Program-made: the position numbers and the translations under genes
Part shown: positions 1-8,273 of the stretch, one piece after another
Numbering within the stretch: position 1 is the first letter of the stretch
Layout: each line of letters opens with the position of its first letter
Notes under the pieces: generated by a model
Seen by the model: the letters and a program-made list of their open reading frames with translations, nothing else
Told to the model about the DNA's origin: nothing
Database searches by the model: none
NCBI RefSeq assembly: GCF_003688995.1
Contig: NZ_PENI01000015.1
Coordinates: 124,001-188,000 of the forward strand
Origin: Streptomyces shenzhenensis
GTDB taxonomy: Bacteria; Actinomycetota; Actinomycetes; Streptomycetales; Streptomycetaceae
Length of the DNA: 64,000 nt
Direction: 5' to 3'

Positions 1-524
1 CCGACCGCCGCATCATGACCAACGCGCATGTCGTCGGCGGTGTGGACGAGCCCACCGTGCAGATAGGCGGGGTCGGCCGCAGGTACGACGCGAAGGTCGT
101 CCTCTACGACTGGCGGCGTGACATCGCCGTACTCGACGTACCGAACCTCCGGGCGCCGGCCCTGCGGTTCACGTCCCAGGACGCGGCGAGCGGCGACAGC
201 GCGATCGTCGCGGGCTTCCCCGAGAACGGGGCGTACGACGTCCGTTCCGCGCGCGTGCGCGGGCGCATCACGGCCAACGGCCCGGACATCTACCACCGCG
301 GCACCGTCCGCCGCGACGTCTACTCCCTGTTCGCGACCGTCCGCCAGGGCAACTCCGGCGGCCCGCTGCTCACGCCGGACGGCAAGGTGTACGGCGTGGT
401 GTTCGCGAAGTCCCTCGACGACGCCGACACCGGGTACGCGCTCACGGCGGACGAGATCCAGCAGGACATCGTCCGGGGCCGCACGGCGAACGAGCAGGTG
501 GGGACCGACAGCTGCGCCCTGTAG
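1..524 (+). CDS. MarP-like trypsin-family serine protease, C-terminal part (truncated by window edge)
   Basis: The reading frame is open from the first bases, so the N-terminus (expected to carry membrane segments in MarP-type proteases) lies outside the window. The visible part carries the complete chymotrypsin-fold triad: His in TNAHVV, Asp in RRDIAVLDV and Ser in GNSGGPLL. Actinobacterial MarP proteins are membrane-anchored periplasmic proteases involved in acid and envelope stress. The stop is at 522-524 and the next gene converges on it. Family assignment is from motifs; the exact subfamily cannot be confirmed without the missing N-terminus. Confidence 0.8.
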   Translation, partial: DRRIMTNAHVVGGVDEPTVQIGGVGRRYDAKVVLYDWRRDIAVLDVPNLRAPALRFTSQDAASGDSAIVAGFPENGAYDVRSARVRGRITANGPDIYHRGTVRRDVYSLFATVRQGNSGGPLLTPDGKVYGVVFAKSLDDADTGYALTADEIQQDIVRGRTANEQVGTDSCAL

Positions 525-849
525 GGCGCCCCGGCGGTGCGGTCAGCCGCGGGAGTGGCGCAGACGTACCGAGACCCAGCGGGCCCGGCGGCGCAGGATG
601 CGCGGAATTCCCACCCGCAGGTCCGTGTCCGGCGTCTGTGGCGAACCCGGCCGATGGGAACCGGGGCCACTCGCAGAGCGGCGGTTGCGGGGTGCGTCAC
701 TGTAGTCGTGCGTCCAGCCCATACCCGGACGTCTGCCCCTGCCCCAAGGTCGATAACCGCCCCGGGGCCCCTCAATCGGCCTATGCGCCAGGCATGTGGC
801 CGTTCGTAGGACAGTTGTTCCGGTCCGGATACCGGGCGCATCGGCGCGG
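525..849. other. intergenic region between convergent genes
   Basis: This stretch separates the stop of the protease from the stop of the leftward hydrolase. I see no gene with plausible codon use, no RNA gene and no clear perfect hairpin, although termination of both flanking genes is expected here. Confidence 0.5.
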
Positions 850-1773
850 TCACCGATCGGGTTCGGGGTCTTTCAGCCAGTTGACGAGTTCGGTGGAGAA
901 GGCGACCGGGTCCTCCTCGTGCGGGAAGTGCCCCAGCCCGTCGAACAGCCGCCAGCGGTAGGGCGCCTCGACGTACTCGCCCGAGCCGGCCGCGCTGCGG
1001 GTGCGGATCACCGGGTCCAGGGAGCCGTGCAGATGCAGCGTGGGCACGCGCACCGGCCGCTTCATGCGGCGGTTGAACTGGATGCCGTCCGGGCGCACCA
1101 GCGACCGCACCATCCAGCGGTACGGCTCTATCGCGCAGTGCGCGGTCGACGGGATGCACATCGCGCGCCGGTACGTCTCCATCGTGTGCTCGTCCGGCGG
1201 CTTGGGCCCGGACCAGTCCTGGATGAGCCGGCCCACGAGCGCGCCGTCGTCGGCGGTGAGCTGCCGCTCGGGCACCCACGGCCGCTGGAAGCCCCAGATA
1301 TAGGAGCCGGCGACCGTCTGCCGGGCGTCCCGCAGCATCGCGGAGCGCCAGCGCCGCGGATGCGGCATCGAGACGACCGCGAGGCGCCGGACGAGCTTGG
1401 GACGCATCGCGGCGGCCGTCCACGCCAGATAGCCGCCCAGGTCGTGGCCGACCAGCGCGGCGTCCGGCTCGCCCAGGGAGCGGATCACCCCGGTGACGTC
1501 GAGGGCGAGGTTGGCGGGGTCGTAGCCGCGCGGCGTGCGGTCGCTGCCGCCCACGCCCCGCAGATCCATGGCCACGGCCCGGAAGCCCGCGTCGGCGAGC
1601 GCGACCAGCTGCTGTCGCCAGGTCCACCAGAACTGCGGGAAGCCGTGCAGCAGCAGCACCAGCGGGCCGTCGCCCAGCTCCGCGATGTGGAAGCGGGCAC
1701 CGTTGGCGGCGACATCCCGGTGCGTCCAGGGACCTTCGATCCGTACGGCCGAGGGGGCGGCGGGGTCCGTCAT
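850..1773 (-). CDS. alpha/beta-fold hydrolase, epoxide hydrolase-like
   Basis: The 307-residue product has the epoxide hydrolase pattern. HGFPQFWWTWR near residue 43 is the HGxP oxyanion motif, GHDLGG near residue 114 places an Asp nucleophile, and DGLGHFPHEEDP near the C-terminus supplies the catalytic His. An Asp rather than Ser nucleophile points to hydrolysis of epoxides or haloalkanes via an alkyl-enzyme ester; the natural substrate is unknown. No signal peptide is visible, so it is probably cytoplasmic. Its start overlaps the stop of the upstream membrane-protein gene by 4 bases, suggesting cotranscription. Confidence 0.85.
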   Translation of the reverse strand: MTDPAAPSAVRIEGPWTHRDVAANGARFHIAELGDGPLVLLLHGFPQFWWTWRQQLVALADAGFRAVAMDLRGVGGSDRTPRGYDPANLALDVTGVIRSLGEPDAALVGHDLGGYLAWTAAAMRPKLVRRLAVVSMPHPRRWRSAMLRDARQTVAGSYIWGFQRPWVPERQLTADDGALVGRLIQDWSGPKPPDEHTMETYRRAMCIPSTAHCAIEPYRWMVRSLVRPDGIQFNRRMKRPVRVPTLHLHGSLDPVIRTRSAAGSGEYVEAPYRWRLFDGLGHFPHEEDPVAFSTELVNWLKDPEPDR

Positions 1774-2258
1774 GACGACGAGCGTGCCACAGCCTCGATG
1801 GCTTCGGGCACCCGATCCTGCGGCAGCTCCGGGCGCGGGTGCGGCTTGGCGTTCTGCAGGACGCCCGCCGTCTCCTTCACGGACGCGGCCACCTTCTGCG
1901 GGCCCTTGCCCTTCTTGGCCTTCTTCGCGAAGTACAGGCCGATCAGCGCGAGGACGGCGGTGATCAGGACGTTCGCCGCGAAGGACAGCAGGAAGCAGAG
2001 GGCGAGGTTCCAGTTGCTCCAGGTCCGAATGCCGTACGCGAGGGCGAAGTTGAGCATCGGCAGGGAGAACAGCAGGACCACGGCGGCCACCGCGAAGGCG
2101 CCGCTGCTCACCGCGCCGCGCTTGACGTCCTGCTTCAGCTGGGCCTTGGCCAGCGCGATCTCGTCGTGCACCAGCGCCGACATCTCGGTGGTCGCCGAGG
2201 CGAACAGCTGGCCGATGCTGCGTTCGGCGCCGACCGGGCTGCCGTCGGGTGCGCTCAT
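1770..2258 (-). CDS. phage-holin-family (DUF1469-like) small membrane protein
   Basis: The 162-residue product has a soluble N-terminus (SATTEMSALVHDEIALAKAQ), two hydrophobic segments (around residues 65-90 and 95-120) and a basic C-terminus rich in Lys. This layout is typical of the Actinobacterial 'phage holin family' of chromosomal membrane proteins, which despite the name are not prophage genes. The ATG at 2258 is chosen because a purine-rich AGGAGAGGG lies just upstream; the frame stays open further upstream without a good ribosome site. It overlaps the hydrolase gene by 4 bases. Confidence 0.75.
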   Translation of the reverse strand: MSAPDGSPVGAERSIGQLFASATTEMSALVHDEIALAKAQLKQDVKRGAVSSGAFAVAAVVLLFSLPMLNFALAYGIRTWSNWNLALCFLLSFAANVLITAVLALIGLYFAKKAKKGKGPQKVAASVKETAGVLQNAKPHPRPELPQDRVPEAIEAVARSSS

Positions 2259-2349
2259 CGCGGTCTCCCTCTCCTGCGTACGCCGCGCGTACGGATCCGT
2301 CTTCTGCCTGACTGCGTACGGTCCCGTGTATTTGTACCGTCTCGTCAGA

Positions 2350-3786
2350 TCATGCCGGACGGTCGTTCTCCTCGCCTGCCCCGCCCGGCACTTCGGCAAG
2401 CCCGTGGCGTGCGTCGGCCGTCGTCTGCGCCAGCCGGCGGTGCTCGGCGGCCTTGCGTTCGTAGATGTCCGCCATGCGCAGGTGGTAGGCCGGGTCGTCC
2501 TCCTCGTAGACGTCCGGGATGCCGTCGCTGTCCTCGTCCCGCTCCTCCACCTCGCACAGGCGGCGGTACTTGGCGTTGCGTATCTTCAGCAGGACCGTCG
2601 CGCACAGGGCCGCGGCGATCGAGCCGGTCAGTACGGCCGCCTTGACCTCGTCGGTCAGCATCGCGTCGCCGGTGAAGGCGAGTTCCCCGATCAGCAGTGA
2701 CACGGTGAAGCCGATGCCGGCGAGGGTGGCGAGCGCGAACACGTCGGCCCAGGCGAGGTCGTCGCTGAGCGAGGCCCGGGTGAAGCGTGCCGTCAGCCAG
2801 GTGCCGCCGAAGATGCCGACCGTCTTGCCGACGAACAGGCCGAGCACGACACCGAGGGTCTCCGGTTGCGTGAACATGTCCCCGAGCGCCCGCCCGGAGA
2901 TGGACACGCCGGCGCTGAACAGTGCGAACAGCGGCACGGCGAGCCCCGCCGACAGGGGGCGCACCAGATGCTCGATTCGCTCGCCGGGTGAGCGGTCTTC
3001 ACCCGTGTGGGTGGTGCAACGGAGCATCAGGCCCATCGCCACGCCCGCGATCGTGGCGTGGACGCCGCTGTTGTACATCAGCCCCCAGATGACGACCGCG
3101 AGCGGCACGTACACGTACCAGCCGCGCACGCCCTTGCGCAGCAGCACCCAGAAGACGACGAGACCGGCCACGGCGCCGCCGAGCGCGGCGAAGTCGAGCC
3201 GGCTCGTGTAGAAGACGGCGATGATCAGGATCGCGAACAGGTCGTCCACGACGGCCAGCGTCAGCAGGAAGGCGCGCAGGGCGCTCGGCAGGGAGGTGCC
3301 GATGACCGCGAGCACGGCCAGCGCGAAGGCGATGTCGGTGGCGGTCGGCACGGCCCAGCCCCGGGTGGAGCCGCCGCCGGCGAGATTGGTGAGGGTGTAG
3401 ACGAGGGCCGGTACGGCCATCCCGCACAGGGCCGCCACGACGGGCAGGACGGCGGCCTTCGGGTCCCGCAGGTCACCGGCGACGAGTTCGCGCTTCAGCT
3501 CGATCCCGGCGACGAAGAAGAAGACGGCCAGCAGTCCCTCGGCGGCCCAGTGCGCGACGGAGAGATCCAGACCGAGAGAGGCGGGGCCCAGGTGGAAGTG
3601 GCTGACGTTCTCGTAGCTGTGCCCCAGCGCGGGCAGGTTCGCCCAGACCAGGGCGGCGATCGCGGCGAGCAGCAGCAGTACGCCGCCGACGGTCTCGGTG
3701 CGCAGCGCCTCCGCGACGAACCTCCGCTCGGGCAGCGACAGCCGGCCGAGGACCTTGCGAGCGGTGGTGGTGCGGGGCGCGGTCAT
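2350..3786 (-). CDS. nhaA: Na+/H+ antiporter NhaA
   Basis: This integral membrane antiporter exchanges protons for sodium. The 478-residue product contains the NhaA core: HFHLGPASLGLDLSVAHWAAEGLLAVFFFVAGIELKRE is recognisable in pieces, and the paired aspartates of the transport site appear in VVDDLFAILII. A charged hydrophilic extension of about 80 residues follows the last membrane segment (EERDEDSDGIPDVYEEDDPAY), longer than in Escherichia coli NhaA. The start at 3786 is preferred over an upstream ATG because GGAGG stands 8 bases before it. It lies downstream of acs on the same strand but is separated by a terminator and a 195-base spacer. Confidence 0.92.
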   Translation of the reverse strand: MTAPRTTTARKVLGRLSLPERRFVAEALRTETVGGVLLLLAAIAALVWANLPALGHSYENVSHFHLGPASLGLDLSVAHWAAEGLLAVFFFVAGIELKRELVAGDLRDPKAAVLPVVAALCGMAVPALVYTLTNLAGGGSTRGWAVPTATDIAFALAVLAVIGTSLPSALRAFLLTLAVVDDLFAILIIAVFYTSRLDFAALGGAVAGLVVFWVLLRKGVRGWYVYVPLAVVIWGLMYNSGVHATIAGVAMGLMLRCTTHTGEDRSPGERIEHLVRPLSAGLAVPLFALFSAGVSISGRALGDMFTQPETLGVVLGLFVGKTVGIFGGTWLTARFTRASLSDDLAWADVFALATLAGIGFTVSLLIGELAFTGDAMLTDEVKAAVLTGSIAAALCATVLLKIRNAKYRRLCEVEERDEDSDGIPDVYEEDDPAYHLRMADIYERKAAEHRRLAQTTADARHGLAEVPGGAGEENDRPA

Positions 3787-3937
3787 GGGGGAGGCCTCCA
3801 GTGGGTGGGCATGGCAGAGCACATGCCGACCAGACTTCCCGGCGCACCTTGTGGATCTTGTTGTTCTTGGACTCTTTGCTTATTTTACCCAACCCGCCGC
3901 GGGGGTATTTCCGGCGAGTCTCATGGTGTGCGCGAAG

Positions 3938-3966
3938 GGGGGCGCTCCGGCTGCCGGGGCGCCCCC
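3938..3966 (-). terminator. terminator hairpin of acs
   Basis: An 8-bp GGGGGCGC/GCGCCCCC stem with a 13-base loop that contains its own CCGG/CCGG pairing lies 15 bases after the acs stop codon. It would end acs transcription before nhaA. The remainder of the nhaA upstream region (3787-3937) includes an AT-richer block near 3865-3895, a plausible promoter area, but I cannot assign hexamers. Confidence 0.65.
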
Positions 3967-3980
3967 TCCGGTCGTCCTGC

Positions 3981-5945
3981 TCAGTCCTCGCTCGGGGCCG
4001 CCGGGAGCTTCGCCTGGATGAAGTCCATGACCGTCGAGTCCGTCAGCGTCGTGACGTCGCCGAGCTGGCGGTTCTCCGCGACATCACGCAGCAGACGGCG
4101 CATGATCTTGCCGGAGCGGGTCTTCGGCAGCTCCGCCACCGGCAGGATCCGCTTCGGCTTGGCGATGGGGCCGAGCGTGGCGCCGACGTGGTTGCGCAGT
4201 TCGTTGACCAGGCCGTCGTCCTCGGACGCCGTACCCCGCAGGATCACGAACGCGACGATCGCCTGCCCCGTCGTCTCGTCCGCCGCGCCGACGACGGCCG
4301 CCTCGGCGACCGACGGGTGCGAGACCAGCGCGGACTCGACCTCGGTCGTCGAGATGTTGTGGCCGGACACGAGCATCACGTCGTCGACGCGGCCGAGGAG
4401 CCAGATGTCCCCGTCCTCGTCCTTCTTCGCCCCGTCACCGGCGAAGTACTTGCCCTCGAACCGCGACCAGTAGGTGTCGAGGAACCGCTGGTCGTCGCCC
4501 CAGATGGTGCGCAGCATCGACGGCCACGGCTCGGTGAGGACGAGATAGCCACCGCCGCCGTTGGGCACCTCGTTCGCCTCGTCGTCGACGACCGTGGCGG
4601 AGATGCCGGGCAGCGGCCGCTGCGCGGAGCCCGGCTTGGTCTCGGTCACACCGGGCAGCGGCGAGATCATCATCGCGCCGGTCTCGGTCTGCCACCAGGT
4701 GTCCACGATCGGGGTCCGGTCCGCCCCGATGTGCTTGCGGTACCAGACCCAGGCCTCGGGGTTGATCGGCTCACCGACCGACCCCAGCACACGCAGGCTG
4801 CTGAGGTCGAACTTCGCGGGGATGTCGTCGCCCCACTTCATGAACGTGCGGATGGCGGTGGGCGCCGTGTACAGGATCGTCACCCCGTACTTCTGCACGA
4901 TCTCCCAGAAGCGGCCCTGGTGCGGGGTGTCCGGCGTGCCCTCGTACATGACCTGGGTGGCGCCGTTGGCCAGCGGCCCGTAGACGATGTATGAGTGCCC
5001 GGTGACCCAGCCGACGTCGGCCGTGCACCAGTACACGTCCGTCTCCGGCTTGAGGTCGAAGACGGCGTGGTGGGTGTACGCCACCTGGGTGAGGAAGCCG
5101 CCGGAGGTGTGCAGGATGCCCTTCGGCTTACCCGTCGTGCCGGACGTGTAGAGGATGAACAGCGGGTGCTCCGCCTCGAACGCCTCCGGCGTGTGCTCGG
5201 CGGACTGCCGCTCGACGATCTCGTGCCACCACACGTCGCGCTCGCCGTGCCAGGCGACCTCCTGGCCGGTGCGGCGCACGACCAGCACGTGCTCCACGTT
5301 GTCCACGCGCGCGATCGCGTCGTCCACGGCCGGCTTGAGCGCGGACGGCTTGCCGCGCCGCCATCCGCCGTCGGAGGTGACGACCACCTTGGCGTCGGCG
5401 TCCCGGATGCGCGTGGCGAGCGCGTCCGCCGAGAAGCCGCCGAAGACGACCGAGTGCGCGGCGCCGATACGGGCCGAGGCCAGCATTGCGATCGCCGTCT
5501 CCGGGATCATCGGCATATAGATCGCGACCCGGTCGCCGGCGCGGACCCCCAACTCCAGCAGAGCGTTCGCGGTCTTGGAGACCTCGTCCTTCAGCTCGGC
5601 GTAGGTGATCGCACGGCTGTCGCCGGGCTCGCCCTCGAAGTGAATGGCGACCCGGTCGCCGTGCCCGGCCTCGACATGCCGGTCGACGCAGTTGTACGCG
5701 ACGTTGAGCCGGCCGTCCTTGAACCACTTCGCGAACGGCGGGTTCGACCAGTCCAGCGTCTCCGTCGGCTCCTCGGCCCAGGTCAGCCGGCGGGCCTGCG
5801 CGGCCCAGAAGCCGAGCCTGTCAGCCTTGGCCTGTTCGTACGCCTCTGCCGTGACGTTGGCGTGTGCGGCCAGGTCAGCCGGCGGCGCGAAGCGTCGCTC
5901 CTCCTTCAACAAGTTAGAGAGGGAAGGACTTTCGTTGCTTGACAT
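3981..5945 (-). CDS. acs: acetyl-CoA synthetase (AMP-forming) with a prophage-supplied N-terminus
   Basis: The enzyme activates acetate with ATP and CoA to acetyl-CoA. Clear motifs are the P-loop YTSGTTGKPKG, WWQTETG, the adenylation-domain hinge region GRVDDVMLVSGHNIS and the acetylation-regulated lysine in PKTRSGKIMRR. The 654-residue length is normal. The oddity is at the 5' end: attL lies inside codons 12-13 of this reading frame, so the first dozen codons (MSSNESPSLSNL) come from phage DNA and replace the native start MSNESLANL, whose coding remnant is at 45,987-46,022. ATG 5945 is chosen by alignment with that native start; GTG 5951 in frame is an alternative. Confidence 0.95.
   Translation of the reverse strand: MSSNESPSLSNLLKEERRFAPPADLAAHANVTAEAYEQAKADRLGFWAAQARRLTWAEEPTETLDWSNPPFAKWFKDGRLNVAYNCVDRHVEAGHGDRVAIHFEGEPGDSRAITYAELKDEVSKTANALLELGVRAGDRVAIYMPMIPETAIAMLASARIGAAHSVVFGGFSADALATRIRDADAKVVVTSDGGWRRGKPSALKPAVDDAIARVDNVEHVLVVRRTGQEVAWHGERDVWWHEIVERQSAEHTPEAFEAEHPLFILYTSGTTGKPKGILHTSGGFLTQVAYTHHAVFDLKPETDVYWCTADVGWVTGHSYIVYGPLANGATQVMYEGTPDTPHQGRFWEIVQKYGVTILYTAPTAIRTFMKWGDDIPAKFDLSSLRVLGSVGEPINPEAWVWYRKHIGADRTPIVDTWWQTETGAMMISPLPGVTETKPGSAQRPLPGISATVVDDEANEVPNGGGGYLVLTEPWPSMLRTIWGDDQRFLDTYWSRFEGKYFAGDGAKKDEDGDIWLLGRVDDVMLVSGHNISTTEVESALVSHPSVAEAAVVGAADETTGQAIVAFVILRGTASEDDGLVNELRNHVGATLGPIAKPKRILPVAELPKTRSGKIMRRLLRDVAENRQLGDVTTLTDSTVMDFIQAKLPAAPSED
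5908..5929 (-). other. attL (left hybrid attachment site)
   Basis: The central dinucleotide is AA on the + strand (TT on -) at 5908-5909. Bases 5910-5929 form the phage arm, which on the - strand reads GTCCTTCCCTCTCTAACTTG. The attR phage arm (45,974-45,993) matches it at 17 of 20 positions in mirror orientation. To the left of 5908 the sequence is acs codons. Rejoining the two chromosomal halves across TT restores the uninterrupted native acs frame, which fixes the crossover point. Serine integrases need only the central 2 bp in common, as seen here. Confidence 0.85.
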
Positions 5946-5960
5946 CGACACACCGTCCCA

Positions 5961-6011
5961 GTGGTTTAGACCAATTGGCCTGATTCTCTAGCGGTGCACA
6001 GGCCCGGTCAA
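5961..6011 (-). promoter_or_regulatory. phage-borne acs promoter with DasR/GntR-type operator-like palindrome
   Basis: The 16 bases 5961-5976 read AGTGGTTTAGACCAAT, close to the DasR (GntR/HutC family) operator pattern TGGTCTAGACCA. Immediately upstream on the - strand are TAGAGA (5990-5985) and TTGACC (6011-6006), good -10 and -35 elements but with a short 15-base spacer; a 17-base spacer is obtained using GAGAAT. The block lies inside phage DNA and points at acs. A second TGGTTTAGACC occurs upstream of the severed native acs start at 46,110. Function is inferred. Confidence 0.5.
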
Positions 6012-6250
6012 GGCTCACCCGAATCCTGCCACTCCCCCGCCAAGTGGTCACGAGCCACAGCCCCCGGGGGTTCATCCCCCAGGGGCCGCGCTACCCAGCG
6101 AATACGGCTCGCAACCGAGCGCTAGGTGCGTTTCAGTGAATCATGCACCTACCTTCAAAGTGGCAGAAGAGGTCGAGGAAAGTATGCGAGCGGGACTGAC
6201 CTGCGGTGACCGCGTCGCCCCAGCGGGGGATCAAGGGACGGCGTGGCTGA
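6012..6250. other. non-coding left end of the prophage
   Basis: This segment holds two inverted repeats. One is GGGGG-TTCAT-CCCCC near 6066-6080, flanked by further pairing bases. The other is a 7-bp pair TAGGTGC/GCACCTA at 6123-6129 and 6145-6151. The first could terminate the leftward kinase gene transcript. A 63-codon + strand frame at 6136-6327 overlaps the kinase end and lacks support, so I do not call it. Confidence 0.4.
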
Positions 6251-7081
6251 TCAAGGGGAAAGGGCGTGTGTGCCCGTCTGTCGTCCCTTATCGCGGTGCG
6301 CGGCCCATGTTTCGGCGGCGGCGGTGAGGGCGGCTCTGTGAGGCATGGGACGCGTTCGCTCCCAGTCTTCCCAAGCGGTGTAGACCGTGCGCGCGAACAT
6401 AGTGAGGATGTCAGGGGAGGCGGCCCGGTATGCAGGAACCTGCCGGGCGATCGTCTCGGCCTGCTCTGGTGTGTGCCCGGCGGAGATGAGTCGAGGGATT
6501 GTCAGCGCGGCGTCTGCCCATGCAGGGGCAGGGCAGGCAAGGGCCCAGTCCAGTAGGAGTAGTTCGCCGGCGTCTTTCATCAGCATGTTGTGCGGGGACA
6601 TATCCGTGTGAGCGAGTGCTCGGCCTTGCAGCCCGCTCGGTACGTCCTCAGGCAGGAACTCGACCCACCGGCTGTGAAGCGGTCTCTTATTCAGAGTCTC
6701 GGGCCAGGACGTTTGGGATACAGAGGTGAGTGTGCGTACGAGGGCGGCGAGATCGTCGGACCCTGGACTCAGGTTGGGGTATCGGCCTCCGACGTATTCG
6801 TATCCGTACAGCTGCCATCCGCCGGCGTTGACCTCCCACAGCACGTGTGGCGCGAGGGGTGCGTGCTGCGTGACCTTGGCCTCATGGCGGTAGATCCACG
6901 CCTGGGGGTCGTCCTCGCGGGTGCCCTTGACGAACGTCCGACCTGTTCGGGCGCTGACGGTGCAGGCGAGCCGGGACATGACCCCATGCGGCGCGGTCTC
7001 GGCCGTCTCGACCGGGCCTGTGTGCTGCTCGACGGCGGCCCGGGTAGTTGCCGGTAGGTCGTGCCAATCGATGCGGTCCAC
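6251..7081 (-). CDS. aminoglycoside phosphotransferase-like kinase (phage cargo)
   Basis: The 276-residue product has the APH/choline-kinase fold signature. Brenner's catalytic loop appears as HTDMSPHNML near residue 168, followed by LLLLDWALACP, where Asp binds metal. An N-lobe Lys is visible in TFVKGTREDDP. Such proteins phosphorylate small molecules or, less often, proteins; the substrate cannot be predicted, and resistance should not be assumed. It is the last gene of a leftward cargo block next to attL, 88 bases after the preceding gene. Genes next to att sites are frequently imported and expressed in the lysogen. Confidence 0.75.
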   Translation of the reverse strand: MDRIDWHDLPATTRAAVEQHTGPVETAETAPHGVMSRLACTVSARTGRTFVKGTREDDPQAWIYRHEAKVTQHAPLAPHVLWEVNAGGWQLYGYEYVGGRYPNLSPGSDDLAALVRTLTSVSQTSWPETLNKRPLHSRWVEFLPEDVPSGLQGRALAHTDMSPHNMLMKDAGELLLLDWALACPAPAWADAALTIPRLISAGHTPEQAETIARQVPAYRAASPDILTMFARTVYTAWEDWERTRPMPHRAALTAAAETWAAHRDKGRQTGTHALSP

Positions 7082-7110
7082 CCGTGGTCTCCTGCGTCGG
7101 TCGAGCGAAA

Positions 7111-7126
7111 CGGGGGCCGGCCCCCG
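7111..7126. terminator. GC hairpin between cargo genes
   Basis: The palindrome CGGGGGCCGGCCCCCG sits between the 7170 gene and the kinase gene. It can also pair in a larger structure with GGCCGGGGG around 7148-7158. It is a possible attenuator or terminator; there is no T-run, so strength is uncertain. Confidence 0.35.
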
Positions 7127-7169
7127 GCTTGGCCACAGCGTGGCACAGGCCGGGGGTCGGCGGGGACCG

Positions 7170-7631
7170 TCAGGGATGGTTCGGGCTGTCCGAGCAGTTC
7201 GCGTGGCACTGCGAGCAGTCGGCGAGGTCCAGCTCGGGCCAGAACTCCATGTCGATCTCGTACCCGGCGAGGGTGATCGCGTCGACGGTCCGGGCGCGCA
7301 GGGCCTTGCCGCCCCCGTGCTCCTCCGGGTCGAGGTACCCGGGCTGGTGGTCGAGGAACCGACCGAACGTCTGCTCGCAGAACTCCCGGTACGCCTTCGT
7401 GTGGAGCAGGAAGGCGTGCCAGAAGTCGTCGACGAGGGGCGAGGGGCTGAGCGGCCGGCCGCTGTAGTCGCATGCGGCGAGGAAAGCGAGCATCTGCCCC
7501 ACGCCGCGGTCGGCCTTCTCCTCCGTCAGTTGCGGGAACTTGGAGCGCATGTTGTCGACCAGGGTTTCGCGCAGTTCTGTGCTGATCAGCGTCCGTGCGT
7601 CGGTCTCGGGGCGCTTCTGTGCGGTGGTCAC
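7170..7631 (-). CDS. conserved protein with glycine-rich-domain-protein (GRDP)-like core
   Basis: The 153-residue product contains VDDFWHAFLLHTKAYREFCEQTFGRFLDHQP in recognisable pieces, the D-x-x-W-H-x-F-x-x-H-T pattern seen in GRDP/DUF1399-like proteins from actinomycetes and plants. The biochemical role of that core is not known. The C-terminus has CSQCHANC, which could bind metal. GTG 7631 is chosen because GGAGG stands 7 bases upstream; the frame continues upstream but with poor coding character. It is probably cotranscribed with its cargo neighbours. Confidence 0.6.
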   Translation of the reverse strand: MTTAQKRPETDARTLISTELRETLVDNMRSKFPQLTEEKADRGVGQMLAFLAACDYSGRPLSPSPLVDDFWHAFLLHTKAYREFCEQTFGRFLDHQPGYLDPEEHGGGKALRARTVDAITLAGYEIDMEFWPELDLADCSQCHANCSDSPNHP

Positions 7632-7793
7632 GTGCTTGCCTCCATGACGTGTGGTTGGTTGTCGGCACTTGCTGAGCACACCGCCGCTTTCGGACTTCTC
7701 CGACTTCGTGGGCAGTGCTGGACTCTCAGCCCGTTACGCTCGGCTTCAGCGGGTCGGCCCGGGGTCCAATCCACCTCGGGGCGGCCCGTGCGT

Positions 7794-8273
7794 TCAGAAG
7801 CGTCTACGGGCGTACGTCGTCCCCCACCTGACTTGGCCACGTTCGAAGCTGGCGCGTAGGTGTGCGTCCGTCTCGGCCTGGTCGGCACCGACGGCGAGGG
7901 GAGCGAAGACCAGGCAGATGCGGCATGCCCCACCCGCACCGACGAGAGCTAGCCAGTCTTGGGACGGTGACGGGATGGTCATGACGTACCGGTCGTGTCC
8001 GTAGTCCAGGGCGGCGAACCCCCTACGGATCATGAGCTTCCCGCCGATCACGGGGGGTTCTTGCTCGCCGGGGCCGAGGTGCAGCGCGGTCGCGAGGCGT
8101 CGCATTCCGTCCTCGACGGTCTCGACAGTCTCGTTCTGCCGTCGGGGCCCGGGGTGGGTGATGAGTAACTGGGCGACGGCGAGGCCGTCACTTGGCTTCT
8201 GGACGGCCGTCACGGCGGCGATGGTCGCGACGAACCCCGGCCCTGGGGGCACGTCGAGGGACGGCGCGGTCAT
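7794..8273 (-). CDS. hypothetical protein, cargo block
   Basis: The 159-residue soluble protein has no motif I recognise. It contains an RYVMTIPSPSQDWLALVGAGG stretch and a Cys in CRICLVF. ATG 8273 overlaps the stop of the upstream HATPase gene by 4 bases, so the two are translationally coupled. Physical coupling suggests the product works with the HATPase or its regulator, but this is inference. Confidence 0.6.
   Translation of the reverse strand: MTAPSLDVPPGPGFVATIAAVTAVQKPSDGLAVAQLLITHPGPRRQNETVETVEDGMRRLATALHLGPGEQEPPVIGGKLMIRRGFAALDYGHDRYVMTIPSPSQDWLALVGAGGACRICLVFAPLAVGADQAETDAHLRASFERGQVRWGTTYARRRF

Noticed and set aside
796..2700. Long open frames on the strand opposite real genes (also 3007-4473, 16735-18783, 46623-47948)
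   Set aside because: They are GC-bias shadows: they mirror genes with clear domains and have Arg/Gly/Ala-rich translations without motifs.
6136..6327. 63-codon + strand frame at the prophage left end
   Set aside because: It overlaps the kinase gene 3' end, has no coding signature and no good ribosome site. It cannot be excluded entirely.
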